NCBI RefSeq assembly: GCF_048128805.1
Contig: NC_136001.1
Location: 6,942,001-7,006,000, forward strand
Direction: 5' to 3'
Source: Centroberyx gerrardi
Lineage: Eukaryota > Chordata > Actinopteri > Beryciformes > Berycidae
DNA: 64,000 bases
Shown here: piece after piece, positions 43,346 to 55,876 of the stretch
How positions within the stretch are numbered: the stretch's first letter is position 1
Layout: the number at the start of each line of letters is the position of its first letter
Position numbers and translations under genes: made by a program
Notes under the pieces: generated by a model
The model's database searches: none
Seen by the model: only the letters and a program-made list of their open reading frames with translations
Told to the model about the DNA's origin: nothing

Positions 43346-44014
43346 GTAGCCAGATAGCATCTGCTTTGTCAAATCTCTCCTCGACTCTCCAAAGGCAAAA
43401 CCCTCGTTCCTCTGCCTCCTAAACTGAAAAAGAAAAGACTAACAATCTGTTTAGATTCTCCTCATCCCGTTGCACTGCGTCCTGGAGTTATAATTTATTG
43501 ATAAAAGTGATATGACTTTGCTCTCTTTTCTTTAAACAAGACACACTTCTATTGTGGATATACTGAGTGGAGGGCTTAAAAGATGCTTTGCAGTTGGTTT
43601 TGTTGTTAATTGATTGAAAGACTTGGTGATAAAATATCCCCAAAATATGCCAAAATACTTCAATAAAAATGTCAGACTTTACCTTCTGGTGTGCGTTCTT
43701 GCTGTGCAGTGCTGCAGTCTCCTGGAAACGGGTCATGAGGGAAATGAGGTGCAGAAAATGAGGTGATTATACACAGTCTGGGGTCGGCCTACCTGAGGAC
43801 GCTGGAGCTAAAGCCGAGGTTCCTCTGATCCCAAACACTGGTGTGTGTGGATCTGGCTGTAGTGTGTGTGCTGGGTTGGGTAGTGACAGAGTACTTTAAT
43901 AACATTACATATTCTACATACAAAAATACCCCTTCATTCCATTCCATTACTGTGCTGATAGTATGTGTTGTTCTGCAAGGCGGTGGCTATACCATGTGTG
44001 TATGTGTCTGTTAC

Positions 44015-44260
44015 TAGTGTGTGTGTGTGTGTGTGTGTATCTGAATCTGTGTGTCGGTCTCATTAGGAGGTATGTGTGAGCATGTGTGTATGTGCAGGCT
44101 GGCCTGTACAGTACATGTAAATGTGTGTGTGTCACGCTTACACGCTATATCTGTGTTTCTCCATGTGCATCATGCCTCTGGATATTTGTGATATTTGTGT
44201 GTGTGTGTGTGTGTGCATGTATCAGAAGGGAGTGTGTTAATGCGTTTGTGTGATGCTTGT

Positions 44261-44300
<40 letters not shown>
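44015..44300. repeat. Cluster of TG tracts
   Basis: Three TG runs, at about 44019-44039, 44197-44214 and 44263-44299, lie in TG-rich surroundings. The VCVCV frames here are artefacts. Confidence 0.85.
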
Positions 44301-44301
<1 letters not shown>

Positions 44302-44391
44302 ACATCCTATATGTTGTATCTCTGGCCCTGTAACCTCATTGTCATTCAGATCACTGTGTGGAGGAGAAGCTGCCGCATGCTTCTCCTCTTT

Positions 44392-45257
44392 CACCATCAT
44401 CTCTCTCTCTCTCCATCTCTCTGTCCTCATTCCCTCCATTTTTCTCCCTTTCTCCCTGCTTTCTTCTGTTTTCCTGCTCATTCCCATCTATTCTTTCCCT
44501 CTATTTTCCTATTTTCCTGCTCATTCCCGTCTATTCTTTCCCTCTATTTTCCTAATTTGTTCCTTTATCTGTTTCTCTTCAATCCTCTCTCTTTTCACTC
44601 TACCTCTTCTCCATCTCCCTCTATTCCCTCCATTCTTCTTCTCTCTCTCTTTCTCTGACTCTCTCTCTCTGACTCTCTCTATGTATCTTTCTTTTCTCTC
44701 CTCTTTCCTCCATTTTCTTCACCCCCTCCCCTCTCTGTCGTTCTTTTTTGTTTTTCTCTACCTTCATTTTCTCCATTCTATTGTCTGTTACTAAACCATT
44801 TTTCTCTCCCTCTATTCTTTCCATTCCTCTGTCCGATCTACTGCTTCATTCGTTCTTCCCTCTATTCTTGTCTCTTCTTTTCTCTCTTCTCATCCCGCCA
44901 CTGTTACTCCTACATTTAGCCTTTATTCTCCATCTTCTATTGTCTCTTCTTCACTTCTGTCTCATCTTCTGTCTTTTTTCCACCTTTATTCATCCTCTAT
45001 CCTTCATTTCTCTCTATAATATGCTGCTGTTTTTCCTCCTCTCTATTCTTTCCTTTTTCCTCTCTACCTTTTCTCTATTTTTATTTGTCCTCCTGTTCAC
45101 TCCCTCCTCTCTCTTCCCCTATATATTTATTTCTGTCTCTCTCTCCGCCTTTTGTTCTTTATCTCTCTACTTCCTCCTACTCTGATCTCTCCATTCTTCT
45201 GCCTTTCTCTTTTATTCCCTCTATCCTCTTTCAGTTCCGTCCCTTAATTCCCTCTGC

Positions 45258-45290
<33 letters not shown>

Positions 45291-45369
45291 TCTCTCTGAT
45301 CTCAGCCTTAATTCTCATATTTGTTCGCCTCCTTGATTCTCCTTTCTCTCTTTTCTGTGCCGGTTTGAG

Positions 45370-45408
<39 letters not shown>

Positions 45409-45554
45409 ACAAAAGCCAGAGAACAGAGACACACTCCACTTTAACAATCCGTCTGTCAGAAAATCTCTCTTTTCTCTCGTTCATGATTTCTGTCCTCGGC
45501 CGTCCCTCCCTCCCTGCCTTATTTATTCTTCTCTCTGTCTCGCTTCCTCCCTCT

Positions 45555-45604
<50 letters not shown>

Positions 45605-45610
45605 TCTTTC
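44392..45610. repeat. Long polypyrimidine block
   Basis: For about 1.2 kb the plus strand is dominated by C and T (CTCTCT, TTCCTC and TCTATTTTCC units), with one CA interruption at 45373-45412 and a region of mixed sequence after it. Short direct repeats such as GCTCATTCCCATCTATTCTT and GCTCATTCCCGTCTATTCTT (about 44475 and 44518) show local tandem duplication. The two S/L/F-rich frames of 145-199 codons are compositional. Confidence 0.85.
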
Positions 45611-46148
45611 TGATTTACACCTCTCCACTCTCCACTTTCCGCTCAACAAGCTGTTATCCCCCCAGGCAGTTGGCGAACAGCTATCTCTGTCTCTTTACGT
45701 GTCCCTGGGAGGGCTGGGAGGTAAATATAGCAGACACCACAGGTTGCAGATGCTCCGGTCGCAGCGGTGCTCCTCTCAGGTTAGAGCAGGAAAAATAGTC
45801 CAATAAGGAAAGTGCTGCACCGCACTCTGAGAACAGGCAGGCAGCGGTGAACAAAAAGGAGGGTAAACTCTGGAGCTCCAGTTGGTGATCAAACAACCAC
45901 TGATAGAAGCAAAAATCAGCTCTATTTTTACATAAAAACACTTACTTTCCCCTTAAAAGACCCTATCCTCATAATTGACAACAGTTTGATATTACTGGCT
46001 ATGATGCATACTATGAATAAAGATTTATGTCAGACTAAAAACCCTTTATTCTGTAAATAAAAATGGTGGGTAAATTGAGTTTAGGTGGGTTTGCCCTCCA
46101 CTACATGTGTGGCTTTACTCCTGTTTTATGATGTTTAATCTTTGGCTA

Positions 46149-46690
46149 CCTTTACACCTGGCATTAACATATGTCTTTTAAACATGATATTAAGATACGG
46201 TGCACACATTAAAATGCTGGTTTCTCACTTTCCAAATTGGAGATTAACATGAACATCTCATAATATTTACATCCTTTAAAACTGACAGTAAACACCTTGT
46301 CTCGCATGTTCCCCACCCACCAGTATCCTTACAAATATAATGCCAAAATTAATGTTGAGATAACATCCAGTCGTCCATGGGCTGCTACATGCATCATTTT
46401 GTGAAATCAGGACCTAAATATCTTTCTGATATCAGTTCCAAACCATTTCAAAGCTGTTGTAATATGAATTTTTAACATGCCATAATATCATATTGTTAAA
46501 ATGTGGTGCTTGTTTGGGTTGGCGTTTAATTTGGCCGACTCCTGCATGCCGCCAAATGTCCAAATGTGGATTGGAGACACATTGTATTTACATTTAAATG
46601 TTAATGTGGCCAAATGTGTCTTTTGCTCTGTCCAGTTACCCAGAATGCATGTTGATGTCAGGAGTAAAAAGGGTTTTAAATGCATCTAAA
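46149..46690. mobile_element. Possible MITE (ACCTTTACACCTGGCATTAA type)
   Basis: GGCTACCTTTACACCTGGCA then TTAACAT near 46146-46172 is the type of end seen on fish MITEs. Inside are ACATTAAAATGC and, further on, AATGTTAATGTGGCC and a TGATGTCAGGAGT block. A reversed matching end is not clear, so this is tentative. Confidence 0.3.
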
Positions 46691-48599
46691 TAGAAAGAAC
46701 AAAATACCTGGGAGCGAACAATGTGTTTCACCACCAGGCTTCATCAGGTTCACTCACCCAGCATCCACATGTAGAATACTTTCATTGTTGTGAAGTGATT
46801 ACAGTAGACTACAGTTCTTGGTTAGTTTAGTCTTACAGAAATAGATCTAAGCTCTTTCTCCGCTCTGTTCTCCCTGTTCTCATATTTGCGCTTTTGTTTT
46901 GTAGACTCAGAATGCAGACAGTGTCATATTTTGCACGCAGCCATTCTTTTTTATGCTGTGAACTAAAATGTTCACAGTTCTTTGCCTTCATTCGCTGTCC
47001 GCTCTTCCTCTGTCTGTTTTATACCTTGATTCTCTCTCTCTCTCTCCTTCTGATCTCTGCCTCTCCTCTCCTCTCTGCTCAACAACCTGTTATCTCCTCT
47101 GGGAGTTTAGCAAACAGCTTCCTCTGTCTCTTTAATTCATACAATGTCATGTTTCCAGCTCAGACACTGTAGTCAACTATCTGTCTCTGTTTTCATCAAT
47201 GTCTTTATGTCTGTTATTTCTACAGATTAAAAAACAAGGCTGCTATCTCCTCAGCACCCCTATTCTTTTCCTTGGGAGGTAAATAGAGGTAAAGACAGTA
47301 GTTTTAAGAGGTAAATACTGTAGTATAAAGCTGTGTTAGGCAATATTTTAATGTAAATTACAGGGGCATTAGTCTAAATCACAAATTAGGGTTGCAACAG
47401 TGTCCCATCTCCCCTAATCGAGGCGCCGGAGAGTCGCCCTATTTACCCAAATTAATTTACATTTTCTGGTATGATTACTGGCGGGAAATCTTCTTGGAAC
47501 ACAGGAAGTGACAAATCTAAACTGAAGAGTAAAATACAAAGCTGTCTCCTAAACAGCAGCGAGTGAGCGCTCCATCCAGAGAAAGCTGGACTCACCAACA
47601 AACCAACGATGGCTGAACATCTTCACCACCACCAGACGTGAAAAAGAAGAAATTTAGGTCAAAGGGGTGCGCACTTTACAGACTTCACGTTACTTGATTT
47701 CTGGGTAATGAAGTCCTTCAAACGTTCAAACATTCAGTTATCTCCTGCTGCCACTTGGGGGCGCCAAAGTGCGAAGTCGCCTACTGCAGCTTTACTGAAG
47801 AGTTTTAGGTCCCTGTTACAGATATACATCACAGCTCACCTTCTTCTTCTTCTTCTTCTTCTTCTCTCCATTCTTCTGTCCGCCTCCATTCGCTCTCCTC
47901 CTCTCTTTCTCTCTGATCTTTCCATCTCGGTCTGTTTCATACCTTGATTCTCTCTGATCTCTCCTCTGTGTAAAGCGCCGCTCTCCCCACAGGCGCTCGG
48001 CACTTAGCGCACAGCGATCTCCCTCCCTTTACTGTTCCTTGGGAGGGCTGAGAACGGCAGCTTAAGAAAGGATAATGGGACCCAGTGGCATTTTATCTAG
48101 ACTGAAACCTCGCCAAGCGCAGAACCTCGTTCTGAGTCGCTCTGGATTACAGCATCAGCTAAAATGCTTAAAACGTAAGGGTAAAATGTAGAGCAATGAC
48201 CAGAATGTATGTGGTAAAAAGCATGCTATCTGCCATCTGCTATTGGCTGATCTTTGGTGCCAGGTGATGTCACCACCTGTTGTACTCTATAAAAGGTGGC
48301 TGCAGCAAAATGGTAGCAGTTGGGCACTGCAACATTGTCTAGAGAAAGCAAAGGTTGCTTTTGATTTTTCTTTACAATCCCAGAAATAAGGCCACATATT
48401 GTTGTTCCACTTACTGTAATTGACATTTAATGGAATTAGTAGATTAATAGACCACAGAAACAAATGGCTGCATGTCTCTAATAAAGGTCAAATCAATAAT
48501 GTTGAAAGCAAAATAGCAGAATACTGGATTGTTTTAGAGACTGTCTGCTCTCTAAAGAAAACAATAAAACAAGAACTGAGGATGAAGTTACATGATGGA

Positions 48600-49470
48600 G
48601 GAAAGCTTTGAGGGGAGGAGGAGGAGGGAGAGATTTGGAGGGATGAAGAGGAGAGAAAAGGAAGCGTAACAAGGGGAAGATCAAGAGGAGAGTGGCAGAT
48701 GAAGAGGAGAAAAAGGGGAATAAGGGAGAATAAGAATGGGGGGTGGGGGGATGAGGGAGAGATATAGGCCTAAATGGATAGATAGGACTAAAGGAGAGGG
48801 GGAAGATAAGGGGAAAGGAGAGATGGAAAAGGATGAAGGAGGAGAGGGAAGCGAAGGAGATCTCAGTCGCACTCTCAGAATAGCAACTCAAACTCAAACT
48901 TCAAGGTGTTTTACCTGCCAAATTTCGTGTTAAATCTAATTAGGAGCTTCCGGTGCAGTCCTGCTTACCTGGCAGCGTCTTTGGTGGAGCTGAAAAACTT
49001 CACAGCTACTTTTATCGGCTTTTCGGCTGGTACTAATTCCCCTCTCTCTGGATAGAAGGGGAAGAGAGGAGGAGGAAGGAGGTGGAGAAGAGAAGAGGAT
49101 CTCAATTTGCCTTGCGGAAAGCATTATTCTCTGAGAATAATGACTCATCCCGACTGAGGATTTCAACGACACCAGGCCAGCTACGCTTATTAAAAGAAAG
49201 ACAGCAGAGAGAGAAATACTAAGAGGGAGAAAGAGCAAGAGGGAGGGAAAGGAGGAGGAAGATGAGAAAAGACTCAGAGGGAGGGAGACAAAAAGAGAGA
49301 AAGAGCAACATGCTGACAATGTTTTGAATCCAAAGCTACCCAAAGGCAGACAGTGTTTCTAATTGAGCGAGACAGGAAGAGAAACAGAGGGGAGAGAGAG
49401 GAGGAGAAATACAGAGAAATGGGACATAAGGCGGAGGAAGAGAAAAGTGAGAAGGGAACAAGAGAGGGGA
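48600..49470. repeat. Polypurine blocks
   Basis: GGA/GAGA-rich sequence fills 48600-48870 and, after a gap of mixed sequence, 49055-49110 and 49200-49470. It is complementary in composition to the pyrimidine block at 44392-45610. The E/R- and S/P-rich frames are artefacts. Confidence 0.85.
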
Positions 49471-49601
49471 AGATGTGAGGACAGTATCAGTTTTAATGCA
49501 AAATCTCCCCACTGTCCCCAAGTCAGAGGTGAAAGACATAAAAGAGAGATGGACAAGAAAGGAGAGAAAGCTAGAATGAATCAATTATAGATAATTTATG
49601 G

Positions 49602-49875
49602 GAGATTGGAGTTTTATTTCTACAAAGTTTTCTCAGAGGCAGAGCTGCTCTGGAGGCAGAAATAATCTGATTGGTGAATAAAAAATGTATGAATAAAAAA
49701 ATAAGCCATTGCAATTTACATGTTTTATTTATATTTTGACCAGAGTCCCTTCTTTGCCATTCAAGTTTGCCAGTTAGCTAACTTTTTCTTAGGCGCCGCC
49801 CACTGAGGTTTAACTCAACCAATCAGATCATTTCTGTCTCCAGAGCAGCTCTGCCTCTGATAAATGTGTGTATAA
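49602..49875. mobile_element. Inverted-repeat MITE family M1, copy 1
   Basis: The left arm has GATTGGAGTTTTATTTC, CAGAGGCAGAGCTGCTCTGG and AGGCAGAAATAATCTGATTG. The right arm has GTTTAACTCAACCAATCAGA, TCCAGAGCAGCTCTGCCTCT and ends near TGTGTATAA. The interior CTTCTTTGCCATTCAAGTTT with GCCAGTTAGCTAACTTT is shared with copy 3 at 59573-59951. Non-coding. Confidence 0.7.
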
Positions 49876-50417
49876 TTAATTGTGCGCACATGTGCCAGGT
49901 CTTCCAGGTCGGCTGCTGAACATCATTGCATTCATGTACAATTTTGTCGGAAAATCAAACCTGGAAGACAAACAAACAAACATCTCCTGCAGCTAAACAA
50001 GTTAATTAGACAAACTTCATTCAAACAAATGTTGTTTCCGATATATCTGATAGCACATTAATGCACAATAACACTAATAACTCCAATCTGTATCTGTATG
50101 TAAGACGTCTTGTACCTTTGAATGTTTATTTTGTAATATCAATGTTTATCATGTTGTACTGTTCATTTTTCTTGTGGTGTCAATTGTGTTGTGAAGTCTT
50201 TTATGTGGACCCGAGGCTGAGGCTTCAGCTACTGGGGATCTGAATAAAGAAGAAAGACAGAGAAGAAGAGAGAATAAAGACAGAGAAGAAGAGAGAATAA
50301 AGACAGAGAAGAAGAGCAGAGCAGACAGACAGAGGGGCAGCTGAGGACAGAGACCGAGGCAGATGGATTGACAGATGGATGAGGGGGAGTATACCTGTTT
50401 TATCCTCCAGCTTCTGT

Positions 50418-50470
50418 TTGTGTGTGTGCGTGTGTGTGTGCGTGTGTGTGCGTGTGTGTGTGTGTGTGTG
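50418..50470. repeat. Interrupted (TG)n
   Basis: TG repeats with regular GC interruptions (TGTGTGTGCG). Confidence 0.9.
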
Positions 50471-50666
50471 TTTGTGACTGATTTAAGGCATGGAGGGGAC
50501 ACACACACAAATGGGCAACAAACACACACACACAATCATGAAAGAACATACAGTTAGGCAACAGATACACATACACACTTATACTTTCCCACACACAGAC
50601 ACAATGAAGTTGTTTAAGTTGACAAAAGTTCAACTAGTTTCAACTGTTTTTACTGACTGGGTTGTG

Positions 50667-50770
<104 letters not shown>

Positions 50771-50884
50771 TGCAGGGTTGTGCCAGGTCTCAGACTAGGG
50801 TAATAAATCTCTTGCTGGCCACAGTATTAGACACTTAGTCTGCTCTATAGCTGTGACAGAGACAGTGGTGGCTTGATTGGAGGG

Positions 50885-50898
50885 GTGTGTGTGTGTGT

Positions 50899-50947
<49 letters not shown>

Positions 50948-50949
50948 GG
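50885..50949. repeat. (TG)n followed by poly-G
   Basis: About 23 TG units with one C are followed by a 19-nt G run (50931-50949). With the CA tract at 50669-50767 this forms a complementary pair about 120 bp apart. Confidence 0.95.
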
Positions 50950-51688
50950 ATGCAGCAATTGAAGGAAGTCTAGACAATGACATCACTCAGAAACGGAGTC
51001 AACTCACTTTCAGTTCAGTCGATTCAAAATGTAAATTCACACTGATGCTTATTTCCAAAGTGACTTACAATGGATGGAACAATAGAATAGAATAATAGTC
51101 TTAAATTACTACTTAAACTACAAGCAGCCAGTTGTAATGCTGCCTTTACATTGCATAAAACTGCCTTATTGTTGCCATGGTGATTAGATAAACAAGAGGT
51201 TCAACCATTTCATCCGCAATAAAAATCTGTTAAATCACATTGCGTGGCTGTACATTTTCAATATTTCATTTCAAAATAAGTTATATTTTGCAAAATGATG
51301 ATTAAATACAATTCCCACTGAAAATGAATAGCCCAACCAAACCAAAAATTGGCAGTAGCCTACATGTTTTTCTCCTGCACTCCAAAATAGAAAGAAGAAG
51401 AAAGTTCTTGCTTAGTCACTAATTTATCTTTGTTGGAAGAAGAGACAAGAAAAGCAGGTGCACACATGAATATGCATGGATCCATTGCTGGATTTTTCAA
51501 CATTCAGTCTCTCTTCATTGCCACAGTAGAAGACAAAAGTTGTGAAAATTCAACTTTTGCTGCCCAGTTCTGTCTGCAGGTAGGCGGCACGTTGCACTAA
51601 CGATGTTGGAGTTTACCATCGTTCTTCCATTCAAAATATTGAACATCCAGGTTGCCGTCTGCATACTGCTACAATGTGAATGTAGCTT

Positions 51689-52095
51689 AAAATTAAATGA
51701 TTTTTTTTTCTAACTATCATACTATACACCTATTTGACAATTTATGCCCAAAAAATGAAGAAAAAAAAATATTTTCTTGTATTTTTAGACCACAATCTCA
51801 TTACTTTTACTTCCTGGAAAGCAGAACATCATTATTGGTGACATCATCATATACCAGGAGGCGACATCAAAATTCCAACCAATAAAACATCACAGATTTT
51901 TGATTTTTGAACCCTCCACCCCTCCAATCAAATAAAACTGCCTTTCTCTCCCTAACTGATCTCGCGTTGGTTTACACTTTTGATTGATCCCTCCTCGCCT
52001 TATGTCCCGCCCCAACATCCTGTTTCCACAGGATATACATCATATTAAGGAAGCAAGATGCTCTGAAAATGTTGTTTCATTGTGACTTTAAGGAG
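51689..52095. mobile_element. MITE-like repeat, copy 2
   Basis: The left end CTTAAAATTAAATGA and the right end TTTCATTGTGACTTTAAGG flank a body shared with 6968-7345, including CCAACCAATAAAA, CTCCAATCAAATAAAACTGC and CATCCTGTTTCCACAGGATA. Length is about 400 bp, with no open frame of note. Confidence 0.6.
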
Positions 52096-52300
52096 TGCAA
52101 GGGTTAAAAAGTCCCAGTTCCTTAACAACAGATGAAATCCATCATCCCTGAATTACCAGATATGATGGAAAATGATACTGAAAACAACATTATAATGATA
52201 AAACCTGCATTCTTTACAGTTTCTTTACAGGTTAAAAATAGGATCCTTTTAATGCCAAATGATTTTTTTGTAGAAAGTGAGTCAAACCCAACCTTGCTCT

Positions 52301-52428
52301 CAGCAGAATGGGGTTTTAGTTATACAAACATTTCTCGGAGGCAGAGGTTTGAGGTTTTAACTCAACCAATGAGATTAGAGCAGCTCTGCCTCCAAGAAAT
52401 GTTTGTATAAGTAAAACTCCAATCTGCC
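52301..52428. mobile_element. Inverted-repeat MITE family M1, copy 2 (short form)
   Basis: A compact hairpin of about 128 bp: left GCAGAATGGGGTTTTAGTTA, TACAAACATTTCTCGGAGGC; right GCTCTGCCTCCAAGAAATGT, TTGTATAAGTAAAACTCCAA, TCTGCC. Loop-proximal AACTCAACCAATGAGATT is the same subterminal block as in the other two copies. It is an internally deleted derivative. Confidence 0.75.
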
Positions 52429-52570
52429 TGTTCTCAGCCCCCAAAATGAAAGGATGTGTACTCCTGACCTCCCTCAGACTGCCTCAGAGTAATTCAGAGC
52501 CGGGCAGAGTCGCTGAATCATCATAAAGATACTTTGAAATGCAAAAAAATCCCCAAAAAGAGAATAAAGC

Positions 52571-52609
<39 letters not shown>

Positions 52610-52939
52610 AATATTGTAAATATTTAATGTCAAAATTTCATAATGCAATATTAAGATTCTTCTATAATATGACCTCTATTCTGTTTGTGTGTTTGTGCGT
52701 GTGTATGTATGTATATGTATCTATGTATCTGTATGAATGTATGTACTTATGTGTGTGTATATTTGTGTGTATGTACAGTATATATACTGTATATACTCTG
52801 TAGTATTTTTTATGTGTATTTATTTTTTGCCTGTGTCTCATAACTCTAAGTGAGTTGTCCTCAACCTCTTTTTTATTGGGGTAATATGTTTGTTGCTCCG
52901 TTGGATCTGTACGTTGAGGAGTGACACATCAATAAAATT

Positions 52940-53055
52940 ATCTATCTATCTATCTATATATCTATCTATCTGTAAAGTGTCTTTGAGTATCTTGAACTGT
53001 GCTATTCAAATAAAATGTATTATTGTTATTATTATCATTATTATTATTATTCTTA
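52940..53055. repeat. (TATC)n and retroelement tail
   Basis: About eight TATC units at 52940-52972, then GTAAAGTGTCTTTGAGTATC, TTGAACTGTGCTATTCAAAT and an ATTATT run to about 53055. This order matches a LINE-type 3' end. Confidence 0.6.
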
Positions 53056-53283
53056 TTATATTTAGCTGATATTTAGTACATGCAGGACTTTGACAGGACA
53101 TTGTGGGAATCGAACCTGGGATCGTCACTCCAACATCCACCTTAGTTACAGATAAAGTTGTTTTTCTTACACTTGAACCTGCTTAAGTGGAAAATGAAGC
53201 TCAGCTGGAGTTTAAAGAGAGAAAGAAAAGCAGCCAGATGGAAGACAGATCAACAACGCCGGATTAGAAACAACAGCAAAACA

Positions 53284-53300
53284 GGAATTTATTGGTCACG
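53284..53300 (-). terminator. Possible 3' end of an unseen minus-strand gene
   Basis: On the minus strand CCAATAAATTCCTG (an AATAAA signal at about 53289-53294) ends a stretch of unique, non-repetitive sequence extending to about 54100. This has the look of a 3' UTR, but no coding exon upstream on the minus strand (higher coordinates) could be recognised. Confidence 0.25.
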
Positions 53301-54565
53301 TTAACAAAATCATACTTAAAAATCAGCGTCATGGTTACATGTTACAGCTCCTCAGTATGTACAGGAACAAGGCGTCGGACCCTTTACAACGTCACACACT
53401 AACAACATGCAGGTTCACAAAGCAACGTTTCTTTAACTGGGAGTGGGGGCCCAAAATAGGTCATAGGCCTGTTTCTCCACATGATGAGACTGGTTGTAAT
53501 TTTTTAAATTAGATTCAGTCCCAGAGGGAGAATACATTTATCCAATTTGGGTAGAAAACGCCTAAAACTCCTTGAGTCTAGTGTGTAAGTGCCAGTGTTT
53601 ATTTCTTAACCTTCATCCTTGTTTGGATTTCAATTTAGATTCAAGGGAACGCTTGGGGAAAATTCAGTTTATCTGGACTTTAAACACTTAATAGAATTTT
53701 AATTGATTTGCAAAATGATAATTTATCATGTTTACAGAAAAACCCTGGTCAGGTTCTGCGATCATTTGCACTACAAACTGCACTTAGACTTCCTACACAA
53801 GTAACTGTGCTCTTCACAAAACACTCTAACAGACCGGGGGTCGGTGCAGCTGAAACCCTTTCAGTCAGACTTTGATTGTTTGTATTACTGGGTGGGGAAG
53901 CAGTACAAACTAATGGACTGACAAATTCACAACACTGGGGTTGAGAATAATCATCATAAGCTGCATTTAAGAAATGACTCCTTGTGGCACCGATGGGATG
54001 ATGATGGTATGATTGTTTCATGGTCGTTTAAGAAGAGAAACTTTTGATTCACTATGGTTAATTTCTCCTTAAGCAATCATGAGAAGATCTGATCTGTGCC
54101 ACAAAGAGTTAAAAAACAAAATCCAGCCATCCTCAAAATTTGGCGAGGCAGAAATGTGTGGAAACTTAAAGAATCCATGACAAAATGTTCTAGTGTTCAT
54201 TCACCCTTAGATTAATTAGGCTAGTGTTACACAAACAGAAAGAAATCTGATTATTAACTCTGCCAGACAGTTTTCTTGTCTGACTAAACACTGAGAAACC
54301 AGTTGATTTCTCTGTTTAGATATCTGTGACATAGTATGTGCCATAGAAGGTTCAAAATCTGATATTTTCTGTTCCTGTGTAACTGCAGCTGGTTGAATTG
54401 TGTTTTGACCTTTTTTCTGACAGTCCATATGCAGTTGTCCAGTCCATCTGACCACAGACAAACAATTGAAAGGGTTTCTGAGTTGTATTTCAACCCCCGT
54501 CTGCTTTGAAACAGTCTAGAGACCCTGGTTTTCATTCAGTTTGAAAGGATTTGTCACTTATTTTG

Positions 54566-54715
54566 CATAATTTTACAATGGTTATCATACTGTGCCTCCA
54601 AAATAGCTACAAAGTTGAGCGTTGCTGGCTGAATCCACCTTGCAACTCTGTAAATTATTAACAGATCCCCCCAACCTTATATTATAACTAATGTAGAGAA
54701 CCATTGTAAAATAAA
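54566..54715. repeat. Short inverted repeat
   Basis: ATTTTACAATGGTT (about 54569) and AACCATTGTAAAAT (about 54700) are exact inverted copies about 115 bp apart. This could be a small MITE or a structured element. Confidence 0.5.
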
Positions 54716-55249
54716 ATGGTGACATATTCCTTTGATGTCCACTTTACCATTTTTCTGTGCTAAATATTACTTTCATTGTCACATATTGATTACAAAAGAC
54801 TGATTCACACACACACAGCTTCTTTCTCAAACTACATAATCTTTTTTCCCCCTTTCTCTTCATACATTTCATAATACTTAATATGCATCATTTCATTCTG
54901 GTTCTTAAAGCGATGTTTCACTTTGACAGAGTTATTTCACTTTTAACACAGACTTCCATAAACATTCATGAGCAGTCAGCGGCAGCTCTGCCCGCCCGAC
55001 GCCCAGTCTGTCACATCCTCATCCCTGCTTCCATTCTGAAGGCTAATAATGTTTCTGCTAACACACGGACGACTCGGGGCAGTGCGACCCTGATAACTTT
55101 AATATTTCTTCTGTCCATGCTCTCACTGTTCAGGTGGTGACTTTGCCTTGCAATTACTGCCATTTACCACGACACAGGATCTGACGTGACTCCTCCTTGA
55201 GCTGGTGAGACCACGAATATAATGAGGATTATCAAATATTGCTGACAAG

Positions 55250-55701
55250 TTAAAGGGGCAATAAGTAAGATTTTTACCACTCCATAAGACAAAATGACTG
55301 TAATATATCTGATAGGGTTGTTGATCAACACCAATGACTTGATGGTTACTTTGCAAGGTGCTGAGATTTCTGGCTTTCAAAACGCATTTTTTGTTCTATA
55401 CTGTTTTGGAACAAAAACTCTCCGGCCATTGGCATTTCACCTACTGGCTTTTTCAACTACTCAACATTGCAGGACGGTGCTATGAGCAAATGTCAGAAAG
55501 TTCAGCAAGGAAGATCTTTTTTTTTTGAGTCAAATTATTGTGAAAATTTGACCTTATCGTCAATTACAGGTTTCCGTAATTCAAGGGGAAACTTGAAGAG
55601 ACTTGTGTAGGAGGAGATCAGACCTAGTCAATGTTGTTGTAATTCCTACTGGTCACCAATAGAGATCGATAAAGGTCCCAGATTACTTATTGTCCCTTTA
55701 A
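55250..55701. mobile_element. TTAA-bounded MITE (piggyBac-like ends)
   Basis: Left TTAAAGGGGCAATAAGTAAG and right (reversed) TTAAAGGGACAATAAGTAAT match at 18 of 20 positions, each beginning with TTAA, the target of piggyBac-type transposition. The interior of about 410 bp has no transposase. It is a clean non-autonomous element. Confidence 0.75.
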
Positions 55702-55825
55702 AACAAGTTCAAAAACAAGGTAAACCAGCCTGCTGCCTGTGGTGAGAACAGATTCTCTTCAGTGGCACACAGAGGAAGCTGACTGTTCATGAGAGTTTAT
55801 CACTGTCGTCACGTGAAAGTTGCCC

Positions 55826-55876
55826 ATGAAAACCTCATTTTTTGGTGATTTTCATGTTTTAACTTCAATTGAAAAT
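55826..55876. repeat. Dispersed repeat pair, copy 2
   Basis: The second copy of the block at 39978-40040, in the same orientation, with TTTTGGTGATTTTCATGTTT identical between the two. Confidence 0.6.

Noticed and set aside
44195..45336. Frames of 83-199 codons rich in Ser, Leu, Phe and Pro, resembling membrane proteins
   Set aside because: They arise from the polypyrimidine block. The apparent hydrophobic segments are repeated Leu/Ser/Phe codons of CT-rich DNA.
53749..54021. 90-codon minus frame
   Set aside because: No recognisable domain, no splice context and no start context; likely chance.
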